In this document: piece after piece, positions 28,718 through 36,665 of the stretch | How positions within the stretch are numbered: the first letter of the stretch is position 1 | How the letters are laid out: every line of letters starts with the position of its first letter | Assembly: GCA_045616185.1 (NCBI GenBank) | Contig: JAZLGG010000003.1 | Span: 52,164-116,163 of the forward strand | Origin: Colicola sp045616185 | GTDB taxonomy: Bacteria; Bacteroidota; Bacteroidia; Bacteroidales; Paludibacteraceae | Direction of reading: 5' to 3' | Length of the DNA stretch: 64,000 bases | Notes under the pieces: model-generated | Database searches by the model: none | Seen by the model: the letters and a program-made list of their open reading frames with translations, nothing else | Told to the model about the DNA's origin: nothing | Position numbers and translations under genes: made by a program

Positions 28718-29110
28718 ATGATAGATTGTATGAACGAGCAGGATCGAATATATAGGGAGAAATTCAAAAAGTTTGCAGTGAAGATGGTAGAGTTGAAACA
28801 ATTCCTCAATGAGCAGAAACATGAATATAATATGGCAGACCAAATTCAGCGTTCAGGTACAGCTATAGGAGCTATTCACAGAGAGGCTACATATGCAGAG
28901 AGTGACGTGGATTTTATACACAAATTGGCAATGTCTCAAAAGGAATGTAACGAAACTTTGTATTGGCTTGAGTTGCTGTATGAGACCCATTATTTATCTA
29001 AAGAACAATTTGATAGCTTATATACTGATGCGGAGGAAATTATGCGTATGCTTTCTTCTAGTATCATAACAATGCGAAAAAAACTCAATAATAAAACTAA
29101 ATATAAATAA
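28718..29110 (+). CDS. Four-helix-bundle protein (23S rRNA intervening-sequence type)
   Basis: The 130-residue helical protein carries SGTAIGAIHREATYAESDVDFIHKL and KECNETLYWLELL, the typical motifs of the family. Relatives are encoded in 23S rRNA intervening sequences and are also widely scattered in glycan loci. The true start may be the second Met (28730). The stop codon TAA is the first three bases of a 25-bp tandem array. No reverse transcriptase is nearby, so it is not a retroelement accessory protein here. Its function is unknown. Confidence 0.8.
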   Translation: MIDCMNEQDRIYREKFKKFAVKMVELKQFLNEQKHEYNMADQIQRSGTAIGAIHREATYAESDVDFIHKLAMSQKECNETLYWLELLYETHYLSKEQFDSLYTDAEEIMRMLSSSIITMRKKLNNKTKYK

Positions 29111-29322
29111 ATTCATCATTAAGCGAAGCGTATAAATTCATCATTAAGCGGAGCGTATAAATTCATCATTAAGCGAAGCGTATAAATTCATCATTAAGCG
29201 AAGCGTATAAATTCATCATTAAGCGAAGCGTATAAATTCATCATTAAGCGGAGCGTATAAATTCATCATTAAGCGAAGCGTATAAATTCATCATTAAGCG
29301 GAGCGTATAAATTCATCATTAT
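29108..29322. repeat. 25-bp tandem array, 8 full copies and one partial
   Basis: The unit starts TAAATTCATCATTAAGCG and differs between copies only by A or G at the following position. Eight units run from 29108 to 29307, and a partial one ends at 29322, seven bases before the wzt-like start codon. There are no unique spacers, so it is not a CRISPR array. Each unit contains TAA stops. Confidence 0.9.
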
Positions 29323-29328
29323 AAAGAT

Positions 29329-30570
29329 ATGACTGCTATTGAATTTAACCATGTTGGGAAACAGTACCGGCTGGGGCTGGTAAGCACAGGGACATTGAGC
29401 CACGATATCAACCGTTGGTGGCAGACGAGTGTGTTACATAAGGAAGACCCGTACCTTAAGTTGGGCGATGTAAATGACCGTTCCGTCAAGGCGAATAGTG
29501 AATATGTTTGGGCCTTGCGTGATATTGATTTTAAGGTGGAGCAGGGGGATGTGGTCGGCATTATCGGCAAGAACGGTGCAGGCAAGAGTACGTTGCTCAA
29601 GTTATTGAGCCGCGTTACGGGGCCCACGGTGGGTACGATTAATGCTCGTGGCCGTATAGCCAGTCTGTTGGAGGTGGGCACAGGTTTCCATGGTGAGATG
29701 ACGGGCCGTGAGAATATATTCATGAATGGTGCTATTTTAGGCATGACCAAGCAGGAGATTAACCGCAAATTGGATGAGATTATTGATTTTAGCGGTTGCG
29801 AGAAATACATTGATACGCCGGTTAAGCGTTATTCCAGTGGTATGACGGTCCGTCTGGGCTTTGCGGTGGCAGCCTTTTTGGAGCCTGAGATTTTGGTCGT
29901 GGATGAGGTCCTCGCTGTTGGTGATGCCGAGTTCCAGAAAAAAGCCATCGGCAAGATGCAGGACGTCGCCTCCGGTGGCAGAACCGTCCTTTTCGTCAGC
30001 CATAATATGAACTCAATAAAGATGCTCTGTAAAACGGGTGTTTTGTTGGATAAGGGACAAGTCTCATTTATCGGCCCTGTGCAGCAAGCGGTGAATTTAT
30101 ACTTGGATGGACAAATGAATGGTTCTATGGTAGATCGCCATGGTAGCGGGGATGTCCAATTTGAGAATTATAAATTGAACAAAGATTATCTCGAGTTAGG
30201 GGATGACTTGGAAGTGTCTTTTGATTTGATAGTCAAAAAACTTTTCTATTCGCCACTGCAAGTAGCGATTAGTATTAGCAATGACGCTTACGAAACGATG
30301 GCCATTGCCAATAATTTGGATGACGATATGGAATTAAGTCACCTTTCTGTGGGCGATAGAATTCCGCTGAAGGTTAGTTTTAAGAATGTTAATCTCGCTC
30401 CGGGGCATTATCGTGTAACTCTATATGTCGGAGATAATAGCAAAGATTTTGATCAAATAATCTACTGCATGAATTTTAATATGGGACAAGGCATGAATTA
30501 TATTCATCGTCCTACGGGATATAATAGTAATTTCCGTACCGTATTACAATCTCAATGGAATAAAGCATAA
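29329..30570 (+). CDS. Polysaccharide ABC exporter ATPase, Wzt-like with C-terminal binding domain
   Basis: The 413-residue protein has Walker A GKNGAGKST at 80-88, signature YSSGMTVRLGFAVA and Walker B ILVVDEVLAVGD. From about 255 a beta-rich Wzt C-terminal domain follows (YLELGDDLEVSFDLIVKK), which in O-antigen exporters binds the finished chain. It would power export of an undecaprenyl-linked glycan with a Wzm permease. No permease gene is present within the window; upstream lies only accessory DNA. The stop overlaps the next start (TAATG), opening the glycan operon. Confidence 0.9.
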   Translation: MTAIEFNHVGKQYRLGLVSTGTLSHDINRWWQTSVLHKEDPYLKLGDVNDRSVKANSEYVWALRDIDFKVEQGDVVGIIGKNGAGKSTLLKLLSRVTGPTVGTINARGRIASLLEVGTGFHGEMTGRENIFMNGAILGMTKQEINRKLDEIIDFSGCEKYIDTPVKRYSSGMTVRLGFAVAAFLEPEILVVDEVLAVGDAEFQKKAIGKMQDVASGGRTVLFVSHNMNSIKMLCKTGVLLDKGQVSFIGPVQQAVNLYLDGQMNGSMVDRHGSGDVQFENYKLNKDYLELGDDLEVSFDLIVKKLFYSPLQVAISISNDAYETMAIANNLDDDMELSHLSVGDRIPLKVSFKNVNLAPGHYRVTLYVGDNSKDFDQIIYCMNFNMGQGMNYIHRPTGYNSNFRTVLQSQWNKA

Positions 30571-31763
30571 TGAACCTCAAATTTTGGAATAATAAAGTTG
30601 TCGGTTGGACATATCGTCACATTCAGCGATGGGTATTTCAACATGATTTGGCAGTAGAGCGGCAATATCGTTATGATGATTGCGTTGCCAAGTTCCGTGA
30701 GCGATTGATTAAGAATAATATTCCAGTGAATCAACCTGCTCCCGGAGAGGAAGAGTATATTCGCTTTTGGCAACAATTTGATAAACGGGTAGAACCTTAT
30801 ACTTATCGTAATTTTGTGCGTATTATTGGTCAAAATCCTCATATTATTCCTGAAGATATCGGAGCAGCATATATAGAATCTATTTTAAATCCGCTGCAAT
30901 ATCGTATGGCATATCAAGATAAGAATCTCTTTCCGCTTATATTGCATCCTTCATCAATCTTTCCAAAAACATATGTATGTAGAATGAATGGAGGTTCTCT
31001 TATGAATGGTTGTTATGTATCCCTAAAAATTAATGGACTATCAACAAAAAGAGAGGATTTGCTATATTTGTCGGCGGAAAATATTGCGGCTAATATTCCA
31101 TCAAACAAATGTGTTTTAAAACCAACAGTAGATAGCTATGGTGGAGCTAATGTTATGCTATTGCATCGAGAAAATAATTTTTTTGTTGATGCTAATGATA
31201 AGAAAGTTGACGGAGAATATCTTGTTAAATATGGTGATGATTTTGTAATTCAAGAAGTTATTGAGCAGCATCCGTATTTGGCGCAATTTTGTAATACCTC
31301 ATGTAATACAATACGTGTGATGACTTATCGCTCTGTTAAAGACGAATCAATAAATATCTTTGGAGCGGCTTTACGTATTGGACACAATGGCTCCTTTGTA
31401 GATAATATTACTTCTGGAGGAGGACGGGTTATGATAGATTGTGAAACAGGTGTATTAGGGAAGATTGTGTACGATAAATATAGCCGAGATTGTGAAGAAA
31501 TTAATGGTGTTAATTTTGCTTTTAATACATTTCGAATTCCTTTCTGGACTGAAATATGCAATTTTGCCAAATTTATTGGACTGCAAATACCTTATTGTCG
31601 ATTAATCTCAATGGATGTTACATATGATGTGAGTAATACTCCTCGGTTAATCGAAATTAATATTGGTGGTTTTTGTTGGAGTACTACTATGTATGGAGGA
31701 CATATTCCGTTCGGTAATAAATTTGATGAAGTGATTGAATATTGCTTAAGACATAAAATGTAA
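30570..31763 (+). CDS. Sugar-transfer-associated ATP-grasp protein, copy 1
   Basis: This 397-residue protein resembles the ATP-grasp family associated with sugar transferases: CVLKPTVDSYGGANVMLL, FVIQEVIEQHPYLAQFC, NTIRVMTY, GGGRVMIDCETG and RLIEINIGGFCW. The ATP-grasp fold ligates a carboxylate to an amine or other nucleophile; here it may amidate or acylate a glycan. Its first 75 codons share a 175-base block with the next gene at 171/175 identity (30622-30796 against 31859-32033), while the rest is much more divergent. Confidence 0.8.
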   Translation: MNLKFWNNKVVGWTYRHIQRWVFQHDLAVERQYRYDDCVAKFRERLIKNNIPVNQPAPGEEEYIRFWQQFDKRVEPYTYRNFVRIIGQNPHIIPEDIGAAYIESILNPLQYRMAYQDKNLFPLILHPSSIFPKTYVCRMNGGSLMNGCYVSLKINGLSTKREDLLYLSAENIAANIPSNKCVLKPTVDSYGGANVMLLHRENNFFVDANDKKVDGEYLVKYGDDFVIQEVIEQHPYLAQFCNTSCNTIRVMTYRSVKDESINIFGAALRIGHNGSFVDNITSGGGRVMIDCETGVLGKIVYDKYSRDCEEINGVNFAFNTFRIPFWTEICNFAKFIGLQIPYCRLISMDVTYDVSNTPRLIEINIGGFCWSTTMYGGHIPFGNKFDEVIEYCLRHKM

Positions 31764-31809
31764 TCGCACATGTTTTTCTAAGTTGGTTATAAGAATGAAT
31801 GTGATAATT

Positions 31810-33009
31810 ATGAATCTTTATTTTTGGAATGATGTGAAAAGTTGGCTTTATCGTCTCTTTCAGCGATGGGTATTTCAACATGATTTGGCAGTAGAGCGGC
31901 AATATCGTTATGATGATTGCGTGGCCAAGTTTCGTGAGCGATTGATTAAGAATAATATTCCGGTGAATCAACCTGCTCCCGGAGAGGAAGAGTATATTCG
32001 CTTTTGGCAACAATTTGATAAACGAGTAGAACCCTACACATATCGCTTTTTTAGCCGTATCGTAGGCCCCAATCCACATATAGTACCGGAAGATGTTGCT
32101 GATGCTTATATCGAAAGAGTCTTAAATCCGGTACAATATCGGGATTTATACAATGATAAGAATTTCTTTGACAAGATTATTTCAGAAGAGAGCATTTGGC
32201 CCAAAACTCTTTTGCGACGTATGGATGGGGTGTTGTTAAGTTCTGAATATGAGTGTGTTACTGCGAAAATAACGGGGGGGGGGCATTATCAGCCCTTCGC
32301 AGCTTTATCGGCAGATATGATAGCTAAGCATTTCGGAAATAATGATAAAGTTGTGCTCAAACCTTCAACGGATAGTCATAGCGGTCAAGGTGTCAAATTA
32401 TTGAATCGTAAAGGAAATGTATTTGTTGATAAAGGCGGGCAAGTTGTAGATGGTAAATATTTGTATGATTATGGAAAAAACTTTGTAATTCAAGAGGTGA
32501 TAGAACAACATCCATATATGGCCCAATTTTGCAAGTCTTCTTGCAATACCATGCGAGTGATGACTTATCGTTCTATAAAAGATGAGTCGATTAACATCTT
32601 TGGCGCGGTATTACGAATTGGTCATGAAGGCTCTTTTGTAGACAACTTGTTTGCCGGTGGCGGATTTGCTACAATTGATGTACAGACAGGGAAATTAGGA
32701 AATTGTATATATGATGAATTTGGAAGGAAATATGATGACATCAATGGTGTTAATTTTTCTTCTACAGATTATCGCATTCCTTTTTGGAACGAAGTCTGTT
32801 ATTTTGCTAAATCCATTGGGCAGCAAATTCCCCATTGTCGCTTAATCGCAATGGATATTACATACGATGTGCATAGTAAACCTCGTTTAATTGAATTTAA
32901 TGTTGATGGATTTAATTGGAGTTTTGTAATGTATGCCGGAAAAACTAATTTCGACGATAAGTTTGATGAAGTAATAGAGTATTGTTTGAAAAATAAAAAT
33001 AGGATATGA
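31810..33009 (+). CDS. Sugar-transfer-associated ATP-grasp protein, copy 2, with G10 tract
   Basis: I start at MNLYFWNDV (31810), which aligns with MNLKFWNN of copy 1; a longer start at 31783 is possible. The protein has 399 residues with the same ATP-grasp motifs (VVLKPSTDSHSGQGVKLL, FVIQEVIEQHPYMAQFC, GGGFATIDVQTG, RLIEFNVDGFNW). A run of ten G at 32274-32283 encodes part of ITGGGHYQP. The reading frame is intact at this length, but one added or lost G would truncate the protein. The stop overlaps the next gene's ATG. Confidence 0.8.
   Translation: MNLYFWNDVKSWLYRLFQRWVFQHDLAVERQYRYDDCVAKFRERLIKNNIPVNQPAPGEEEYIRFWQQFDKRVEPYTYRFFSRIVGPNPHIVPEDVADAYIERVLNPVQYRDLYNDKNFFDKIISEESIWPKTLLRRMDGVLLSSEYECVTAKITGGGHYQPFAALSADMIAKHFGNNDKVVLKPSTDSHSGQGVKLLNRKGNVFVDKGGQVVDGKYLYDYGKNFVIQEVIEQHPYMAQFCKSSCNTMRVMTYRSIKDESINIFGAVLRIGHEGSFVDNLFAGGGFATIDVQTGKLGNCIYDEFGRKYDDINGVNFSSTDYRIPFWNEVCYFAKSIGQQIPHCRLIAMDITYDVHSKPRLIEFNVDGFNWSFVMYAGKTNFDDKFDEVIEYCLKNKNRI
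32274..32283 (+). repeat. G10 homopolymer inside the ATP-grasp gene (in frame)
   Basis: Ten consecutive G fall within codons for Gly-Gly-Gly. Runs of this length are prone to slipped-strand mutation, so this is a candidate on/off switch, currently ON. Confidence 0.7.
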
Positions 33010-33917
33010 AACATTGTCACCCTAAAAAGATAGTTCGTATAGCAAAAGAGAACCTCGAAAAGTCCTTTTTATATTATTTCTTGCCGGATAGCGTTTATCT
33101 TAAAATTCGCTATAAGCATGTTTTTGGTCGCACGCTTCATCTAAATAATCCGCAAGCGTTTAGTGAGAAAATACAGTGGTTGAAATTACACGATCGTAAA
33201 CCTTTGTATCATCACTTGGTGGATAAGTGTGAGGTTAAACCCATCATCGCTTCTGTTATTGGTGAGGAATATATCATTCCAACCCTTGGCGTTTGGAATA
33301 GATATGAAGATATTGATTTTGATAAGTTGCCTAACGAGTTTATTTTGAAATGTACTCATGATTCCGCTAGCGTAACTATGTGTGATGATAAAAAGAAATT
33401 CAATAAGTCAAAGCACTCATGGAAATATAATGGTGTCTATATGAAGTGTGATTACTATCATTATGAAAATAAGCAATGGGCATATAAAGGGATTAAACCG
33501 CGCATTATTGCTGAACCCCTCTTACGCGATGATAAGTATGATTCCTTAGCGGATTATAAATTATATTGTTTTAATGGGGAAGCTAAATGCGTGTATGTAA
33601 CAATCAATCGCTTTACAAACCTCCGTGTCAGTGTATATGATATGGATTGGAACAAGATGCCGTTTGAGCACATCCACGAAACAACGAATGATGCTATAGC
33701 TAAACCACAAAATTTAGCACTAATGAAGGTTTTAGCCGAAAAGGTGGCTAAATTTGTAGATAACCCTTATGTGCGTGTTGACTTTTATGAAGTGAGTGGG
33801 AAAGTGTATTTTGGAGAAGTTACTTTTTATCCGGAAGGTGGTATGTGTTATTTTAAGCCCGATAAGTGGGATTATACATTTGGTAGTTGGATGGACTTAA
33901 CCAAGGGAGCAAAATAA
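33006..33917 (+). CDS. TupA-like ATP-grasp glycan enzyme
   Basis: The 303-residue protein begins with a basic segment. It then has the TupA-like signature YKHVFGRTLHLNNPQAFSEKIQWLKLHD, typical of capsule and teichuronopeptide genes, with FILKCTHDSAS, IIAEPLL, DYKLYCFNG and the metal/ATP motif YVRVDFYEVSGKVYFGEVTFYPEGG. It is related to enzymes that add amino acids or sugars to surface polymers. It overlaps the previous stop (ATGA) and is followed directly by a deacetylase. Confidence 0.8.
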   Translation: MKHCHPKKIVRIAKENLEKSFLYYFLPDSVYLKIRYKHVFGRTLHLNNPQAFSEKIQWLKLHDRKPLYHHLVDKCEVKPIIASVIGEEYIIPTLGVWNRYEDIDFDKLPNEFILKCTHDSASVTMCDDKKKFNKSKHSWKYNGVYMKCDYYHYENKQWAYKGIKPRIIAEPLLRDDKYDSLADYKLYCFNGEAKCVYVTINRFTNLRVSVYDMDWNKMPFEHIHETTNDAIAKPQNLALMKVLAEKVAKFVDNPYVRVDFYEVSGKVYFGEVTFYPEGGMCYFKPDKWDYTFGSWMDLTKGAK

Positions 33918-34959
33918 ATGAAATTTAAACTTATCTATATCATTTTGGTTTGTTTATTTGTCTCTTGTACAAATAAAACCATCGCATTTCGTTGTGACGA
34001 CATTACGATGAGCTTGGGTTCACAAAATGTTGAAATGCTTCGCCTCTTTGAGAAATATGATGTTCATGTAACGTGCGCTGTAATTCCGTTTAACAAAAAT
34101 GGGAAGCCGTCTATTGTTAACAATGAGGCTTTGGACTATCTTAAGTATTTGCAAAAATGCGGAATAGTTGAAATTGCCTTGCATGGTTACAAACATTGTT
34201 GGACAGGGACGCGAGGTGAACTAGACGGACTGCCTTACGAAGAACAATTCGCTATGCTTAGTGCCGGAAAACATCTGCTGGATTCTGTATTCGCAACCAA
34301 TGTCGTCTCTTTTGTGCCACCAAGGAATGAATACGATGAATCTACTATGCAGGTTCTTGAAGAATTAGGATTTAAAAACATCTCAGCTTGTTCGTATAAC
34401 GGATGTCCGTTAAATAGTGCGAAATTAAATCTAATGCCGTTTTCGTGTGGCGAATTACGATGGCTGTCACAAGAAATATGCCTTCGCACGGGGGGGGGTA
34501 ATGGTTTTAATGTATCATCCATTTGAATTTACAGATTCTTGTACGTTAGAAATGTTTGAAAGTAACTTGAAATATTGTAAAGAAAATAAAATAAGAACGC
34601 TTACACTAGGAGAATTAGCTAAAGAATATTCATTTGATTTAAAACGAATAAAGTTCAATAAAGACCATAATTTGTTGACCAATTGGTTTCCTTCGATTAA
34701 ACGATGGAGCTATACCTATAGTCCATGGTACATATGTCTCTTGTGGCTATTGAACTTATTATTGTATTGGCTTCCGATTGGTATAGCAATATTATTGGGA
34801 AATAGAAAAAATAATTGGTTCATAATGGGTGAAATCGCGGTGGGTATTATAGTATCTATCGTTGCTATTTTACATATTGCTCCGCTCAAATTGTGGATAC
34901 TGACAATTATATCAGCGACAGGTTTAACTTTATTAAGTAAATGGTTGAAAAACGCATGA
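33918..34959 (+). pseudogene. Polysaccharide deacetylase lipoprotein, currently frameshifted at a G9 tract
   Basis: The first 190 residues carry a lipoprotein signal (MKFKLIYIILVCLFVSC), FRCDDITM and EIALHGYKH (NodB-like metal site) and FVPPRNEYD. At the nine-G run 34490-34498 this frame goes on only to VSSI and stops at 34526. With eight G the reading continues through VMVLMYHPFEFTD into the frame ending at 34959, adding about 155 residues with a deacetylase C-terminus and three membrane segments. Loss of one G therefore restores a protein of about 347 residues. I read this as a phase-variable gene in the OFF state rather than a dead one; a sequencing error is the alternative. Confidence 0.8.
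34490..34498 (+). repeat. G9 homopolymer at the deacetylase frameshift
   Basis: Nine G join two overlapping frames that are each conserved-looking on one side only. Eight G would make one continuous gene. Confidence 0.85.
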
Positions 34960-35006
34960 CCACCAAACTCGTATATGTCCTAACTTGCGCTCCCGAGGCG
35001 GAATGA
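34956..35006 (+). pseudogene. 5' fragment of a glycosyltransferase gene cut off by the hip module
   Basis: The ATG overlaps the preceding stop (ATGA) and encodes MTTKLVYVLTCAPEAE before a stop. It matches the start of the glycosyltransferase at 36666 (MKTKLVYVLTCAPEAN). Of the first 45 bases 37 agree, and the differences are mostly at third codon positions. So this is the remains of a diverged homologue or allele, not a fresh duplication. Confidence 0.8.
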
Positions 35007-35030
35007 AAAAGTCTAAAAAAACAGACTTTA

Positions 35031-35062
35031 TTTGCAGATGTCAATTTTTTGTTGTAACTTTG
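35031..35062 (+). promoter_or_regulatory. Bacteroidota promoter for the hip module
   Basis: TTTG (35031-35034), 20 bases, TAACTTTG (35055-35062), 29 bases upstream of the hipB-like start. Confidence 0.75.
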
Positions 35063-35091
35063 CAGCAAAAAATCTAAATTAATAAACTTTT

Positions 35092-35292
35092 ATGGATGTG
35101 TTGGGAGAAATAAAAGCACGAAGAGTCATGTTGGGTTTAAAACAGGAGGACTTGGCTGAGATGACAGGAGTCAGTTTAGCTACGATAAAAGATATAGATA
35201 GAGGGGTGGGGAATCCTTCACTTCGCATCCTTGAAAAAATAGTAGATGTGTTGGGAATGGAAATTCAGGTGAATGCAAAACGTTTAGTTTGA
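35092..35292 (+). CDS. HipB-like antitoxin/autorepressor (XRE helix-turn-helix)
   Basis: This 66-residue protein is almost only an HTH domain (MLGLKQEDLAEMTGVSLATIKDIDRG). In hip systems it binds operators in its own promoter and represses the module, often together with the kinase. It lies 19 bases upstream of the small HipA N-terminal-domain gene. Confidence 0.85.
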   Translation: MDVLGEIKARRVMLGLKQEDLAEMTGVSLATIKDIDRGVGNPSLRILEKIVDVLGMEIQVNAKRLV

Positions 35293-35311
35293 TGCATAAC
35301 GCAGAGATAAT

Positions 35312-35635
35312 ATGAGAGGCTTGGAAGTGCATAAAGCAGGACACTTGGCAGGTGTGTTGGCGGAGAAATCACGTCAATGTTATGAGTTTGTATATGATGA
35401 GCAATATGTACAAATGTCTTATCCACCTATTTCAGTGACGTTATTGAAACGAATCGAACCCTATCGTAGCAAAAATGTATTTCCTTTCTTTATGAATTTG
35501 CTGCCGGAAGGAGTTAATCGGCGGACAATTTGCCGTGTGCAGCGCATTGACGAAAAGGACTATTTTGGCTTATTGATGGCTTTTGCAGAGAAAGATATTA
35601 TTGGAGATATAAGATTTAAGATCCTAAATAAATGA
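35312..35635 (+). CDS. HipS-like protein (stand-alone HipA N-terminal subdomain)
   Basis: The 107-residue protein matches the N-terminal subdomain of HipA: GHLAGVLAEKSRQCYEFVYDEQY and PFFMNLLPEGVNRRTICR. Here it is encoded separately from the kinase, as in tripartite HipBST systems, where the small HipS acts as the antitoxin. Its stop overlaps the kinase start (ATGA), so the two are made in balance. Confidence 0.8.
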   Translation: MRGLEVHKAGHLAGVLAEKSRQCYEFVYDEQYVQMSYPPISVTLLKRIEPYRSKNVFPFFMNLLPEGVNRRTICRVQRIDEKDYFGLLMAFAEKDIIGDIRFKILNK

Positions 35636-36636
35636 GAGAGTTTAATGTGTGCCCGGGATTATTATTAGAAGGCTATACGACTTATAGTCCTAAAGCGTTA
35701 CGCTCCCTATTTGACGGAAACAAGGTATCTCCCTGGCTGGACTTCAATGTGGAAGATGAAATGCAGACGGAAGAAGTTCAAACGAATATACAGAATCTTA
35801 GTATCTCCGGTGCACAAGAGAAATTGGCTGCGGTAGTTGATAATGGGCATATCCGCCTTGCACACGATGGAGAGCAGAGTACACATATTCTAAAACCGGC
35901 TCCAATAGATGTCATTTCGTTAAGAAAGCAAATCCCGATGAATGAACACTTGACGATGCAGATTGCCAATCAAGTATATGGTATTCAGACAGCAATGAAT
36001 GGATTGTGTTTTTCCACAGATGGTCAGCCTGTTTATATAACACGTCGATTTGATGTTCAGCGAGATGGCAGTAAGTTAGGACAGGAAGATTTTTGCTCGT
36101 TGGTAGGACGTACGGAACAAACAGATGGAGAGAACTTTAAGTATGAGGGTGCGTATGAGGATATCGCAAACACCATCTACCGATTTATTCCGGCGTGGAT
36201 GCCTGCTATGGAACGGTTCTTTCAATTGGTACTGTTTAACTATATTTACGCCAATGGGGACGCTCATCTCAAGAACTTCTCTATTTTATACACTAAGGAG
36301 GGAGAACCTATGTTGGCACCGGCGTATGACTTGATTAATACATTTGTTCATATCAATGGGCATGATTTAGGATTAAAGGAAGGATTAAGCCGTTCCATGT
36401 TACCAAGCGATTCTATGGCAAATACAGGGCATCCCTGCCAAGATGATTTCCGGCGTTTTGGAGTATTGATTGGTTTGCAACCAATACGTGTGGAAAAGAT
36501 ATTGAGTCAGTTTATGGAGTTTCCTCCATTGGTTGAACAATTGATAAGAAATGCTTACTTTTTTGACGATAGTACACGGCGTAGATACCAACGAATCATT
36601 GAGGAACATCGCAGAAGATTTGTGAGGAAAAAATGA
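35632..36636 (+). CDS. HipT-like serine/threonine kinase toxin
   Basis: The 334-residue HipA-core kinase has a Gly-rich loop in LSISGAQEKLA, the ATP-lysine region STHILKPAP, the catalytic loop ANGDAHLKNFSIL and the metal motif PAYDLINT. Ser57 and Ser59 form an SIS motif at the position where, as I recall, E. coli HipT autophosphorylates. HipT is known to phosphorylate tryptophanyl-tRNA synthetase; the target here is unknown. All catalytic residues look present. Composition is similar to the glycan genes around it. The module sits inside the glycan operon. Confidence 0.85.
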   Translation: MREFNVCPGLLLEGYTTYSPKALRSLFDGNKVSPWLDFNVEDEMQTEEVQTNIQNLSISGAQEKLAAVVDNGHIRLAHDGEQSTHILKPAPIDVISLRKQIPMNEHLTMQIANQVYGIQTAMNGLCFSTDGQPVYITRRFDVQRDGSKLGQEDFCSLVGRTEQTDGENFKYEGAYEDIANTIYRFIPAWMPAMERFFQLVLFNYIYANGDAHLKNFSILYTKEGEPMLAPAYDLINTFVHINGHDLGLKEGLSRSMLPSDSMANTGHPCQDDFRRFGVLIGLQPIRVEKILSQFMEFPPLVEQLIRNAYFFDDSTRRRYQRIIEEHRRRFVRKK

Positions 36637-36665
36637 TAGAAATTTATATGAATCACAGTTACACG

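Noticed and set aside
28718..29110. Diversity-generating retroelement accessory protein
   Set aside because: The helical protein has the right shape, but there is no reverse transcriptase or template/variable repeat pair in the region.
29108..29322. CRISPR array
   Set aside because: Repeats are directly adjacent with no unique spacers and no cas genes nearby.
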